NCBI GenBank assembly: GCA_016794285.1
Contig: JAEUKO010000001.1
Coordinates: forward strand, 1 to 64,000
Reading direction: 5' to 3'
DNA length: 64,000 bases
Source: UBA1573 sp016794285
GTDB taxonomy: Bacteria; Pseudomonadota; Alphaproteobacteria; Micavibrionales; Micavibrionaceae
Part shown: piece by piece, positions 42,582-51,111 of the stretch
How positions within the stretch are numbered: the stretch's first letter is position 1
How the letters are laid out: every line of letters starts with the position of its first letter
The notes under the pieces: model-generated
Seen by the model: the letters and a program-made list of their open reading frames with translations, nothing else
Told to the model about the DNA's origin: nothing
Database searches by the model: none
Translations under genes and position numbers: made by a program

Positions 42582-43490
42582 ATGATCTCTCGTTTTACTC
42601 CGGCGTTGCAGGCCATTATTCTGGCGTTTCTTGCTTATGCGGCGTTCAGCCTTGCTGATGCTTTTGCCAAGAGTCTTGTGCATAGCTATGGCGCACCACT
42701 TTGTGTGACGATGACCGGATGCATCGCGGCAAGTATCCAATTTGTTTGGATCATGGTTCATCGGGGGTGGCAGGGATTCAAAACACGTCAAATCAAATTG
42801 CACCTTTTTCGAGGGACTGCCATTGCCATCATGGCCAATCTGGTGGTTCGGGCCCTCCAAACATTACCTCTTCCTGACTTCTATGGTATTATCTTCTTAA
42901 TCCCGTTCATTGTTGTTCTTCTCTCAGTTGTGATTTTGAAAGAACCGCTCAAACCTTATCGCCTTGCTGTTGTTGCTATTGCTTTCGCCGGGGTGTTGGT
43001 GATCGCAGGGCCTCAGTTTGACACACTTTCAAATGGAATGTTGATGACTTTCCTTGTTGTTTTTGTGTCTTCGTTTAATGTCTTTGTAATGCGCCGGATG
43101 GGCCAGCATGAATACTTACCGCTTTACGGATTTTTTCCGTTTTTCTTCATTTTTCTTTCTGGAATTCCGCAGGTTTTCCCAGACATTGAGCGGTTTTCCG
43201 ACATAACCTTAGAAGATGGTGGGTTATTTCTTCTCTATTCCTTGACGCTTATCGTGGGGCATACCGCTATTCCGTTAGCTTTCAGCCGGACGCCGGAAAT
43301 GTCTCTTATCGCGCCGATGCACTATACGCAAATGCTCTGGGGAGTTTTGTATGGGTTTTTCCTGTTTCACCAGACTCCCAGCCCTACAACCTTGATGGGT
43401 GGAGCGATGATTATTAGTGGGGGGCTTTATATGATCTGGCGGGAACGGCATCATGTTCGCCATCCGAAAAGCAAGCCTGCCTCGCATTGA
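42582..43490 (+). CDS. DMT-family transporter (EamA-like)
   Basis: A 302-residue inner-membrane protein with about ten helices in two EamA-like halves. The first half ends with FYGIIFLIPFIVVLLSVVILKEPL, the hallmark helix, and the second has SLIAPMHYTQMLWGVLYGFFLF. Substrate unknown. It follows the HEXXH gene by 79 bases. ATG 42582 is used; a TTG at 42567 is in frame with no ribosome-binding site. Confidence 0.85.
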   Translation: MISRFTPALQAIILAFLAYAAFSLADAFAKSLVHSYGAPLCVTMTGCIAASIQFVWIMVHRGWQGFKTRQIKLHLFRGTAIAIMANLVVRALQTLPLPDFYGIIFLIPFIVVLLSVVILKEPLKPYRLAVVAIAFAGVLVIAGPQFDTLSNGMLMTFLVVFVSSFNVFVMRRMGQHEYLPLYGFFPFFFIFLSGIPQVFPDIERFSDITLEDGGLFLLYSLTLIVGHTAIPLAFSRTPEMSLIAPMHYTQMLWGVLYGFFLFHQTPSPTTLMGGAMIISGGLYMIWRERHHVRHPKSKPASH

Positions 43491-43613
43491 CTAAAAAATA
43501 GTTACTAATCGGTGCGCTGCTATAATGCGTTAACTTTTTCCTGATAGGCTCTGTCCTTATTCACGCGGAATTTTGTGTGAGAGGAACGGTTATTTATCAA
43601 TCGGGGGAAAGTT

Positions 43614-44486
43614 ATGGAAGGACATCACTTCGGGAAGAAATCTGATACTCAGCGGGAAACTAACATTTCTCCAGCTCTAAGGGTGGCTCCTGCCGTGGAA
43701 TCTTCCCCCTCCTTAAGAGACTCTCCTAAAGAAGTCGGAGGATTTAGAATTCCTGAGAATCTCAAAAATTTCCTCAAAAAACTAGTGGACCCCAATGCGA
43801 TTCCGGTGGTTATCTCGGACATTGATCGTGGCGATGGGGAATACCGTCGAAAAGTTGAACAGTATGTTGAGGAAATTTCTAAGGACATTCACGAAAAAAT
43901 TGATGCACGTTCGATTACGGAGTCTTCTCGGGAAGAAGCCGCTGCGAGTATTCGTGACTGCGTTGACGTCGTCGTTCAGTTCAAAGGGATGAACTTAATG
44001 GCCCGCGAAAAGGCTGATGTTTTGCGAATAATTGAGAGCGATCTTTTAGGACTTGGCCCTCTTGATGAACTTCTGGCTGACGATAATATTTCCGACATCA
44101 TGGTTGATGGACCGGATTCAGTTTTCATTGAGATGGATGGTCAGATAGACCGGACTAATGTTCGGTTTCGCAACGAACTTCACTTGCTCAATATCTGTCA
44201 GAGGATTGTCAACCGTGTGGGACGTCATGTGGATAAGGCTTCTCCCATTTGCGATGCGCGTCTTGCGGATGGGTCGCGGAAGATTGTTAACATCTCGGAA
44301 ATTTCTGGTGTTGAAGACGGTATGGTCACTTTGCAGGACTTGGTTTCTTACGAAGTTAGCGGGGTGGATGCTTCGGGGCGTTTGGTGGGTGAGTTTACTT
44401 TCTCAGGCATTTATCCAAAGTTTCGTGAAAAAGCGCGTCACTACGGTCTTGAGGCGGATCTCTTGGAGATTATTGATGGCGTGTAG
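43614..44486 (+). pseudogene. cpaF/tadA-like ATPase with the ATPase core deleted
   Basis: A 290-residue open frame. Residues 1-45 are unrecognised, 46-225 match the CpaF N-terminal region (LGLGPLDELLADDNISDIMVDGPD and HLLNICQRIVNRVGRHVD). Residues after 225 match the CpaF C-terminal end (IVNISEISGVEDGMVTLQDL, YPKFREKARHYGLE). The region between, about 190-200 residues with Walker A, Asp box, Walker B and His box, is missing. The joint is at DARLADGSRKIVN (about 44255-44292), where two similar DGSR-containing motifs of CpaF meet. The frame is kept. It cannot hydrolyse ATP. No other tad/cpa genes flank it. An assembly collapse is the alternative. Confidence 0.85.
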
Positions 44487-44541
44487 TACGCAGTAACCCA
44501 GAGATCATCATTAACGTAATATTAGAAATTGTGGACCTATA

Positions 44542-44575
44542 AAAAAGGTCGCACCACGAAGGGTACGACCTTTTT
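44542..44575. terminator. Bidirectional terminator between cpaF remnant and lipoprotein gene
   Basis: A ten-bp stem, AAAAAGGTCG (44542-44551) and CGACCTTTTT (44566-44575), extended by ACC/GGT inside. It lies between the + strand cpaF remnant and the convergent mini-lipoprotein gene. Confidence 0.9.
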
Positions 44576-44602
44576 GGGGTACGCAGTAAGAAATACCAAA
44601 GC

Positions 44603-44728
44603 TTATTTGGTGACTTTCTTTTCGAAAACTTTGTCGGCCCCTTGAACATCGGAACCGGCCGTGCTGCAAGCAGACAAAGCAACGGTTGCGGACAACAGAA
44701 GGCAAACAGTGGCAAGTACTTTTTTCAT
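44603..44728 (-). CDS. Mini-lipoprotein, 41 residues
   Basis: A 41-residue protein: MKKVLATVCLLL signal, lipobox LSAC with Cys21, then a 20-residue mature peptide ending FEKKVTK. AAGGAGC sits eight bases before the ATG, and a bidirectional terminator follows. It is similar to the neighbouring 58-residue lipoprotein at both ends. The lone C-terminal Lys recalls Braun lipoprotein, whose last Lys is tied to peptidoglycan, but that link is speculation here. A GGTTGC/GCAACC hairpin (44784-44801) sits in its leader. Confidence 0.8.
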   Translation of the reverse strand: MKKVLATVCLLLSATVALSACSTAGSDVQGADKVFEKKVTK

Positions 44729-44852
44729 GTAAAAATGCTCCTTAAATAATGATTCCAAAAAACTTGAAACTTTGTATCGCGGAGGTTGCCTTAAAGCAAC
44801 CGAGATTTCTGGTTAAAGGGGTAAATATCCCAGACTTTTTCTGGAGTGTGAC

Positions 44853-44890
44853 AAAAAAAAGACTACTCATCTCTGAGTAGCCTTTTTTAT
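44853..44890 (-). terminator. Terminator after the second mini-lipoprotein gene
   Basis: CTACTC (44863-44868) pairs with GAGTAG (44875-44880), extended by A-rich and T-rich arms outside. On the - strand it ends in an eight-T run. It separates the two mini-lipoprotein genes. Confidence 0.75.
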
Positions 44891-44907
44891 AAAAGAAAAC
44901 GAAGAAA

Positions 44908-45084
44908 TTACTTCGTAACTTTTTTCTCCATAACTGGCTCTGCGCTTGCTACAGGAGCGGTGTCGCCAGCTGTACGTTCAGAAGCGTAAGGAGGTTGGGT
45001 GTCAACATAGCCGGTTCCGGTAGAGTCACAGGCGGCCAATGCAAGGGTCGAACCCAGCAGGCAGATTGCAACAAGAGTTTTCAT
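44908..45084 (-). CDS. Mini-lipoprotein, 58 residues, paralogue
   Basis: A 58-residue protein starting MKTLVAICLLGSTLALAAC (lipobox Cys19, next residue Asp). The mature part (TGTGYVDTQPPYASERTAG...) is polar, ending VMEKKVTK. GAGG six bases before ATG 45084 favours it over ATG 45096. Both ends align with the 41-residue neighbour, so these are paralogues that differ in the middle. Function unknown. The +2 Asp might keep it at the inner membrane if Lol rules apply as in E. coli. Confidence 0.82.
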   Translation of the reverse strand: MKTLVAICLLGSTLALAACDSTGTGYVDTQPPYASERTAGDTAPVASAEPVMEKKVTK

Positions 45085-45231
45085 TTGAGGCCTCATTTGC
45101 GTTGGTGGTTAATAAAGACGTTTCTCTGCGAAGAGATGGAAACCAATAGGTTAAACCATATCAAGGGAGGGTCTTCAACCCTGTTTTTGTAAGATTTTTG
45201 ATCTTTTTCACAACTATAATGAAAAACTGGC

Positions 45232-46470
45232 CTATTTCGGGACTTTTTCGAAATAACGGTCGATACTGGCTTTTAACGCCTTGGCTATTTTTTGCCGATG
45301 AGCGGGGGAACTAAGCTTTTCAACTTCGGTGCGATTCGTTAAATATCCCATCTCAACCAGAATTGAAGGAATATCCATAGCCTTCAGAACTGCAAATCCT
45401 GCAGAACGGTGGTTGTGATCCACAACTTTCACGCCAGTGTCATCGAGCTGGTCAATAACAGTTTTGGCCAAAAAACGGGATTGGTTCATGGTATCCCTTG
45501 CGGCTAGGTCAATTAGAATATTAGCCACATCCTCTTCTTGGTGAGTGAGATCCACACCGGCGATAAGGTCCGATTTATTTTCGCGCTCGGCGAGTTTCTC
45601 GGTTTCCGCGTCAGAGGCCTTGTCAGAGAGAGTATAAACAGAGGCTCCGGTGACGTTAGCGTTCCGAATCGAATCAGCGTGCAGAGAAAGAAACAGGGCG
45701 GCTTTATGTTTACGGGCGATCATCACACGTTGGCGCAGGGGGATAAAAATATCGCTGTCTCTTGTCATTTTGACCCGATACTTTCCGCTATTTTCAAGTT
45801 GTCGCGCCAACTCTTTGCCAACAGCCAGAACGATTGTTTTTTCATAAATTCCGGTGGCTCCGATAGCTCCCGGGTCCTGTCCGCCATGACCAGGGTCAAT
45901 GATAACGAGGGGTTTTTCGCGAGGAGGAGAAGAAAGTCCGGACGTGGGGGTAAGGTTTTGGCTCGGCTTTTTGGATTTAACCGACTTATTATTAGGCTTG
46001 GCTGTGTTTTGGCCCCCTTGCAGCGATCCTTGAATTTGGTTTTCAAGAGAAGACATAATCTCTGACGTGGTGTTCCTGAAATCTATGACAAGTCGGTCTG
46101 GCTGTCCATCTTTGCGCGGCAGCATGAAAGCGGACTGAATGAGAACCGGAGTGGTGGTTTCAAGGACCAAGCGCGATATTCCTCCCCCTAAAGAGCCATA
46201 GCGGACGTCTTTTACAGACAGGCCTGCTGGAATGGGCACATTACCAGCTTTCCAGCGGAGATCCGGCAGGTCCACGACAAGGCGCGTTGGATTTGTTAGG
46301 ACAAAGGCTCTGAAGTCAGAGGTTTTGCTTAACTCAATCACCGCTCGTTGTTTGTCTGGGTGCGCCCCAAAGCGAATCGACATCACATCCAGCGCGGCGG
46401 CTGGGTGGCTGACGAGCAAGGTAAGACAAGCAATCAGAAGACAAAGTGAACGATAAAATGTCATGAACAT
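45232..46470 (-). CDS. amiC: N-acetylmuramoyl-L-alanine amidase AmiC
   Basis: A 412-residue periplasmic zinc amidase that splits daughter cells by cutting peptide stems from glycan. A signal peptide lies at residues 5-25. The AMIN domain (about 30-130) targets the divisome: RFGAHPDKQRAVIELS. A Lys/Ser/Pro-rich linker leads to Amidase_3: VIIDPGHGGQDPGAIG, YEKTIVLAVG, FLSLHADSI and ILVEMGYLTN, with the zinc His/Glu/His and catalytic Glu. Start choice between 46470 and 46464 is uncertain; it is divergent from rne. Confidence 0.93.
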   Translation of the reverse strand: MFMTFYRSLCLLIACLTLLVSHPAAALDVMSIRFGAHPDKQRAVIELSKTSDFRAFVLTNPTRLVVDLPDLRWKAGNVPIPAGLSVKDVRYGSLGGGISRLVLETTTPVLIQSAFMLPRKDGQPDRLVIDFRNTTSEIMSSLENQIQGSLQGGQNTAKPNNKSVKSKKPSQNLTPTSGLSSPPREKPLVIIDPGHGGQDPGAIGATGIYEKTIVLAVGKELARQLENSGKYRVKMTRDSDIFIPLRQRVMIARKHKAALFLSLHADSIRNANVTGASVYTLSDKASDAETEKLAERENKSDLIAGVDLTHQEEDVANILIDLAARDTMNQSRFLAKTVIDQLDDTGVKVVDHNHRSAGFAVLKAMDIPSILVEMGYLTNRTEVEKLSSPAHRQKIAKALKASIDRYFEKVPK

Positions 46471-46917
46471 CAAGGAGGTTGTAGGCAAAATGGAGCCAAG
46501 GGGGTAGGCTTTATCCTCTCAGCATAAAGAAGGTCTCTTGCTCCCGCAAAGAAATTTGTTCTACGGCCTAAAAAAAGGGCCAAATTTCTGGGAACATCTG
46601 TTTCGGAAAATTATTTTTGATTGTGAAGAGGAAAGGAACAGGTTAGTGTTTGTTTTGCGACCGCTACAGTTATAGCACAGCGTTTATTGTGTGAAAGGTT
46701 TCGCTAGCTGTGGCGCATGGTTGAAACGGTCCTGATTGGATTATCAGCCCCTGTCTGGAAAAGGTTTTGGACTCTAAACGCGGGTTCAAGTTGTCTTTTT
46801 TCAGCATCTCTCTCGGGCTGAGTTGGGACACCATTTTAATTGCGGCCTTCTTCGGCAGCGTCTTTACCCGTCGCATTAAAGGCTCTTCCGGTGCAAGTCC
46901 GCGCTTGGAGTATTTTT
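46471..46917 (+). promoter_or_regulatory. Long spacer and leader region before rne
   Basis: 447 bases between divergent amiC and rne. A stem-loop at 46550-46589 pairs AGAAATTTG with CAAATTTCT around an inner GGCC-A-rich-GGCC loop. RNase E of enteric bacteria controls its own mRNA through 5' leader hairpins, and the long leader here would suit similar control, but no known motif is recognised. A TTGGAG at 46905 serves rne. No tRNA or small gene was recognised. Confidence 0.4.
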
Positions 46918-49896
46918 ATGACAAAACGTATGTTGATTGATGCCACCCATCCCGAGGAAACACGGGTGGTGGTGATTGATGGGAATCGCCTAACTGAATT
47001 TGACTATGAGAGCCAGCTCAGAAAACAGCTCAAGGGGAATATCTTTCTAGCCAAAGTAACCCGCGTTGAACCTTCTTTGCAGGCAGCGTTTGTAAATTTT
47101 GGTGGGAATCGCCATTGTTTTCTACCTTTTTCAGAAATCCACCCTGATTATTTCCGTATTCCTGTGGCAGATCGTGATGCTTTGATTGCCGAACAAAAGG
47201 AAGCTCTGGAGGCTGCTATCGCCGCTGAGGAAGCTGCTTTGGCAGAAGAAGAGGCTGCTTTGGCTGCAGAGCAAGATGGTTCATCTACAGCAGCGCAGAG
47301 CAGAACATCTTCCCTCTCCACCGAAGTTGAGGAATATTCCCCTGCTCCCCCTCTTGAAGAAGTTGGTGGAGGGAATCCTCCTTTATCACAATCTTCAGAG
47401 AGTGAAGAAGCTTACGAAGAGGAGGGCGAAGAGGAAGAGTCTCTTCAATCTGATCTTGAAGAGGAAGAAAACGAAGAAGAGTCTTCTGAAGAAGCCTCGG
47501 AGAGGGACAGTGCTGAGGCGCGTCCTGAACCAAGAGTTCAGCATAAGTTGGTCTATCGTGGTGTCACAGAAATTGATCCAGAGACATTTGAAATCAAAAC
47601 GCTAGACGAGAATGATTCTTTCGGGTTTGAACATGATCTCGCGGTCAAGATTGAGGAGTTGGCACGGAACCGTGAAGATGTTTTGAGAGTCCGTTTGCAT
47701 CATCGCCATTCTACTGAGGACGGGAAAGAAATCCGCTCGGTTTGGGTGGCCTTGCGCGAAGACAACCTTGATATCGACTTAGAAAAAGCGATTGAAGAAG
47801 AAACTCGTCGGGGCCGTGATGGCGGGCGGGGACGAGGACGAGGACGTTTTCGCAATCGGGGACGGGGACGGGGCAACGGGAGTGGTCGTTCTTCCATGCA
47901 GAATCGTCAAGTTGAAATTTTGGGCGGGGACGGCGTTGAAAATGATCAACCTTTTCGTCCGAGTTTGCACCGTAATTACAAAATTCAGGAAGTCATCAAA
48001 CGCGGTCAGATTATGCTGATCCAAGTCCAGAAAGAGGAACGCGGTAACAAAGGGGCCGCTGTGACTACTTACCTGTCTTTGCCAGGGCGGTACTGTGTCT
48101 TGATGCCAAACTCTCCACGCGGTGGAGGGGTCAGTCGCAAGGTAGCCAGTTTTGCTGAACGCAAACGGATGCGCGAGATTTTGTCTGAGCTTGATGTTCC
48201 AGAGGGAATGTCAGTCATTTTGCGTACCGCAGGGGTTTCGCGCAATAAGGTTGAGATTAAGCGTGATCTCGATTACCTCATGCGGCTGTGGGATAATATT
48301 CGGGATCTTACTCTGCAATCGTCGGCTCCAGCTTTAATCTACGAAGAAAGCAATCTGGTCAAACGTTCTGTGCGTGATATTTACGCCAGTGACATTGAAG
48401 GAATTCTTGTTGCCGGTGAAGAGGGGTATCATGAGGCCAAAAACTTTATGAAGCTTCTGATGCCCTCTCACGTTGATCGCGTTGAACATTACACTGATGA
48501 AAAAATACCACTCTTCCATCGTTATCAGGTTGAGAACCAGATTGCCGAGATTGGTGAATCTGTCGTTAACCTGAGGTCGGGGGGGTATCTGGTTATCAAT
48601 CCTACCGAGGCGTTGGTGTCGATTGATGTTAACTCTGGTCGGGCGACTAAAGAGCGGCATATTGAAGGAACGGCTCTTAAAACGAATCTTGAAGCTGCCG
48701 AAGAAGTTGCGCGCCAACTGCGCTTGCGTGACCTTGGCGGCTTGGTTGTCATCGATTTCATTGACATGGAAGACTTTCGCAATGACGCGAAGGTTGAGCG
48801 GCGTTTGAAGGAAGCCTTGTCATCGGACCGTGCGCGGATTCAAGTTGGACGAATTTCTTCGTTTGGTTTGATGGAGTTGTCGCGCCAGCGTCTTAACCCT
48901 AGCCTGACGGAGGCGCAGTTTGAACGCTGTCCTCATTGTAAGGGTGTTGGGTTTATTCGCAGCGTTGATTCGGCAACAATCTTGGCTTTGCGTTCACTGG
49001 AAGAGGAGGGTATTCGCAATCGATCCTCGCAAATCATCTTGTCGGTTCCTAACAGCGTAGCTCTTTATGTTCTCAATCAAAAACGCGATATGCTGGCTGA
49101 TATTGAGCGGCGTTACGGGTTCACTGTTTTTATTCGGGTTGATGAAACCTTGGCTCCAACCGGATTTAAGTTGGAGGCAATCAAAGGGATTGCAACGCAA
49201 GTTCAAGGACGTGCAACGCGCATGGAATCTGACGAGGAGGGGCAAGATGATGAGGTTGATGAATCTTTGTCTTTGAGCGAAGCCGAACCTTCTGACGAAG
49301 ATGCGGAATCATCCGAAAAAAGTGATGGGAATTCTCGCGGAGGTCGTCGTGAGCGAGGGCGCAATCGTGGAAGAGGGCGCAGCGGTGGGCGAGGTAACTC
49401 TAACCGTCTTGATGACTCATCGTCTGAAGAGCCTCGGAATACAGCCACAGAGGATTCTTCCTCACCTGCAGTAAACGCGGAGGGTGATAATAGACCCACG
49501 GCAGAGCGTGACCCAAAAAGAAGTGGAAGTCGCGGACGTGGTCGTGGTGGGCCGCGTGAACGGAGCCCGTCTCGTGGGGAGGGCAGACCCTTCCGTGAAG
49601 ATACGGCATCAGGGGAGGTTTCTACTGACTCACCACCTTCGGCGGCTAATGTAGTGAGCAGCAATCCTGCTCCAAAACCTGAATTTCGTGCCAAAAGATT
49701 TCAATCGCGTAAGCCCTCTGCCGAGGAAACCCCTGCGGCAGTACCGTCCTCTTCTTCGGTCAGTGTACCGACGACTTCCGCACCTGTGGCAGCTTCGGTT
49801 TCGGCAGGATCGCCTTCAAATGACGTTTCAGAGAAAGATGCGTCTTCTGGTGGTTCCAAAAAACGGGGCTGGTGGAATCGGTTAATTGAGAAATAA
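46918..49896 (+). CDS. rne: Ribonuclease E
   Basis: A 992-residue endoribonuclease central to mRNA decay. N-terminal MTKRMLIDATHPEETRVVVI and the S1 domain are split by a roughly 260-residue insertion (about residues 90-352). This holds an acidic Glu/Ala stretch, a folded-looking segment around VQHKLVYRGVTEIDPETFEI and an Arg/Gly-rich run (about 300-325). After NYKIQEVIKRGQIMLIQV the catalytic DNase-I-like site has VVIDFIDMEDFRND and SIDVNSGRAT, and the zinc link CPHCKG follows. The C-terminal 250 residues are disordered and Arg/Gly/Ser-rich, ending GWWNRLIEK. TTGGAG fits ATG 46918. Confidence 0.95.
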   Translation: MTKRMLIDATHPEETRVVVIDGNRLTEFDYESQLRKQLKGNIFLAKVTRVEPSLQAAFVNFGGNRHCFLPFSEIHPDYFRIPVADRDALIAEQKEALEAAIAAEEAALAEEEAALAAEQDGSSTAAQSRTSSLSTEVEEYSPAPPLEEVGGGNPPLSQSSESEEAYEEEGEEEESLQSDLEEEENEEESSEEASERDSAEARPEPRVQHKLVYRGVTEIDPETFEIKTLDENDSFGFEHDLAVKIEELARNREDVLRVRLHHRHSTEDGKEIRSVWVALREDNLDIDLEKAIEEETRRGRDGGRGRGRGRFRNRGRGRGNGSGRSSMQNRQVEILGGDGVENDQPFRPSLHRNYKIQEVIKRGQIMLIQVQKEERGNKGAAVTTYLSLPGRYCVLMPNSPRGGGVSRKVASFAERKRMREILSELDVPEGMSVILRTAGVSRNKVEIKRDLDYLMRLWDNIRDLTLQSSAPALIYEESNLVKRSVRDIYASDIEGILVAGEEGYHEAKNFMKLLMPSHVDRVEHYTDEKIPLFHRYQVENQIAEIGESVVNLRSGGYLVINPTEALVSIDVNSGRATKERHIEGTALKTNLEAAEEVARQLRLRDLGGLVVIDFIDMEDFRNDAKVERRLKEALSSDRARIQVGRISSFGLMELSRQRLNPSLTEAQFERCPHCKGVGFIRSVDSATILALRSLEEEGIRNRSSQIILSVPNSVALYVLNQKRDMLADIERRYGFTVFIRVDETLAPTGFKLEAIKGIATQVQGRATRMESDEEGQDDEVDESLSLSEAEPSDEDAESSEKSDGNSRGGRRERGRNRGRGRSGGRGNSNRLDDSSSEEPRNTATEDSSSPAVNAEGDNRPTAERDPKRSGSRGRGRGGPRERSPSRGEGRPFREDTASGEVSTDSPPSAANVVSSNPAPKPEFRAKRFQSRKPSAEETPAAVPSSSSVSVPTTSAPVAASVSAGSPSNDVSEKDASSGGSKKRGWWNRLIEK

Positions 49897-49914
49897 TAGA
49901 AAGGGAACTCTACG

Positions 49915-50478
49915 ATGAGGCTGACTATTTTTTTAGCGTTGGTTTTTCTGTCTTCTTCGGTCATCTCTTTTGCAAGCTTTGCAGCGGAAGAAACGCCGCT
50001 CGCTGCCTTGGACAGCCAGACCAAAACTCTTTTGGAAGGGTTGGATGATGCTCAGAAGAACGAATTCGCTGCTATCCGTAACAGTCATGGTATTATTCGT
50101 GCGGTTGAGGATGTTCAGGCTTCGGTTCAGCGCGGGGTTCTGGCTTGTGGCAAGGCAAACGCCGATCTGAAGGACTCGTTGGACGAGAGGTTATCCAACT
50201 GGCGGGCGGCTATTCGTCCGGTTATGAAGCAGGCACAAACCAAACAAGAGAAAATGATTCTTCTTCAGAGTTTTGCTAAACCATCTGTTATCAGAAGCTA
50301 CCTTAAAACCTTTGATGAAGCGGTTGCCTTCCGCAACTCGGCTATCAAGGAAGTTCCAGTGACGGAGCGCAAAGAGTGTGAGTCTCTTTTGAAAAGCATG
50401 GATGGCACGCAGGAGAACCTCATTAAACTACTCAGAGAAAATTTGGCCCTTGATGGGACTGTCAAAATCAAAACCTGA
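49915..50478 (+). CDS. Secreted protein of unknown function downstream of rne
   Basis: A 187-residue protein starting 19 bases after rne, so likely cotranscribed. It has a signal peptide (MRLTIFLALVFLSSSVISFA) cut near residue 24. The mature part is mostly helical, with two cysteines (VLACGKA and KECESLLK). I do not recognise a family. GGGAACTCTACG precedes the ATG. Confidence 0.78.
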   Translation: MRLTIFLALVFLSSSVISFASFAAEETPLAALDSQTKTLLEGLDDAQKNEFAAIRNSHGIIRAVEDVQASVQRGVLACGKANADLKDSLDERLSNWRAAIRPVMKQAQTKQEKMILLQSFAKPSVIRSYLKTFDEAVAFRNSAIKEVPVTERKECESLLKSMDGTQENLIKLLRENLALDGTVKIKT

Positions 50479-50494
50479 TTCTGATTTTTGAAGT

Positions 50495-50863
50495 CTATGC
50501 CAAGGCGCGTTGACGTCGACATTCTCGAACGAAAAGAAAGTGAGGGGCAGCCTCTTCTTGGCTTCCGCTTCTCCTATGACAAGACCCAAGACTAAAGTGG
50601 GCTCTTAAGGTGCGGTGCAGTTGTCTCCAAGAATCTTTTGATTCCCCAGCTAACCCTACCATCTTTCCAATGTGTGGTTTGGCCAGATCTACCTTTCCCA
50701 TTTTAACTAGGCGGAACGTGACACGCAGCAAGGAATCTTGATCGGCTTGTGATCCATTAAGAATGGAAAGATAGATTTGGGTAGCTTGAGCGGGATTCCC
50801 ATCGTGGGCAATTTGGTCGGCTTCCCAAACTGGGTCTTTTTGCTTTTCTCTATCTTCATTCAT
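50495..50863 (-). CDS. Small TPR-like unknown protein
   Basis: A 122-residue protein I do not recognise. The helical pattern ADQIAHDGNPAQATQIYLSI and LLRVTFRLVKMGKVDLAKPH suggests one or two tetratricopeptide-like repeats. The C-terminus (RRSGSQEEAAP, then a Cys and Arg-rich end) is odd and could reflect a frameshift or simply a divergent end. GAGGTGTGCC ahead of ATG 50863 supports the start. It is convergent with the gene after rne. Confidence 0.6.
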   Translation of the reverse strand: MNEDREKQKDPVWEADQIAHDGNPAQATQIYLSILNGSQADQDSLLRVTFRLVKMGKVDLAKPHIGKMVGLAGESKDSWRQLHRTLRAHFSLGSCHRRSGSQEEAAPHFLFVRECRRQRALA

Positions 50864-50940
50864 GGCACACCTCATTTGGACGATTTTTACCGTAATACAA
50901 CCATTTGTAAGTTATGTCAACAACTTTTCCCGAAAGGGCC

Positions 50941-51042
50941 TTGATTCTCGGCCCCTATTCTTGCCATAGTGGCCGCATGGTTTTTGCTGTTTGCCTCATA
51001 AATCGAATTGGTTGCCCGATTCTTCGTTAAGGAAGAATCGGG
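50941..51042 (+). promoter_or_regulatory. Candidate ileS promoter and leader hairpin
   Basis: TTGATT (50941-50946) and CATAGT (50965-50970), 18 bases apart, are a possible promoter. About 45 bases on lies an 11-bp perfect hairpin, CCCGATTCTTC (51015-51025) and GAAGAATCGGG (51032-51042), roughly 70 bases before the ileS start. No T-run follows, so it may affect message stability or translation rather than termination. The role is inference. Confidence 0.45.
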
Positions 51043-51111
51043 GTCTTGTGTGCGTCTTCCCGCATATTTTGCTGGTTTCCTGATAACTGCTTGAAAAATT
51101 TGAGAAATGAA

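Noticed and set aside
44486..44590. Eleven-base direct repeat GTACGCAGTAA, about 93 bases apart, around the terminator
   Set aside because: Too short and without matching ends; one copy overlaps the cpaF stop. Probably chance or a tiny duplication.
46735..46800. tRNA-like stretch (GCGGGTTCAAG) in the rne leader
   Set aside because: No acceptor stem, T-stem or D-arm can be formed around it, so it is not a tRNA gene.
47800..47890. GGGACGAGGACGAGG-like tandem run in rne as a CRISPR or VNTR
   Set aside because: It encodes the Arg/Gly-rich part of the RNase E insert and has no spacers.
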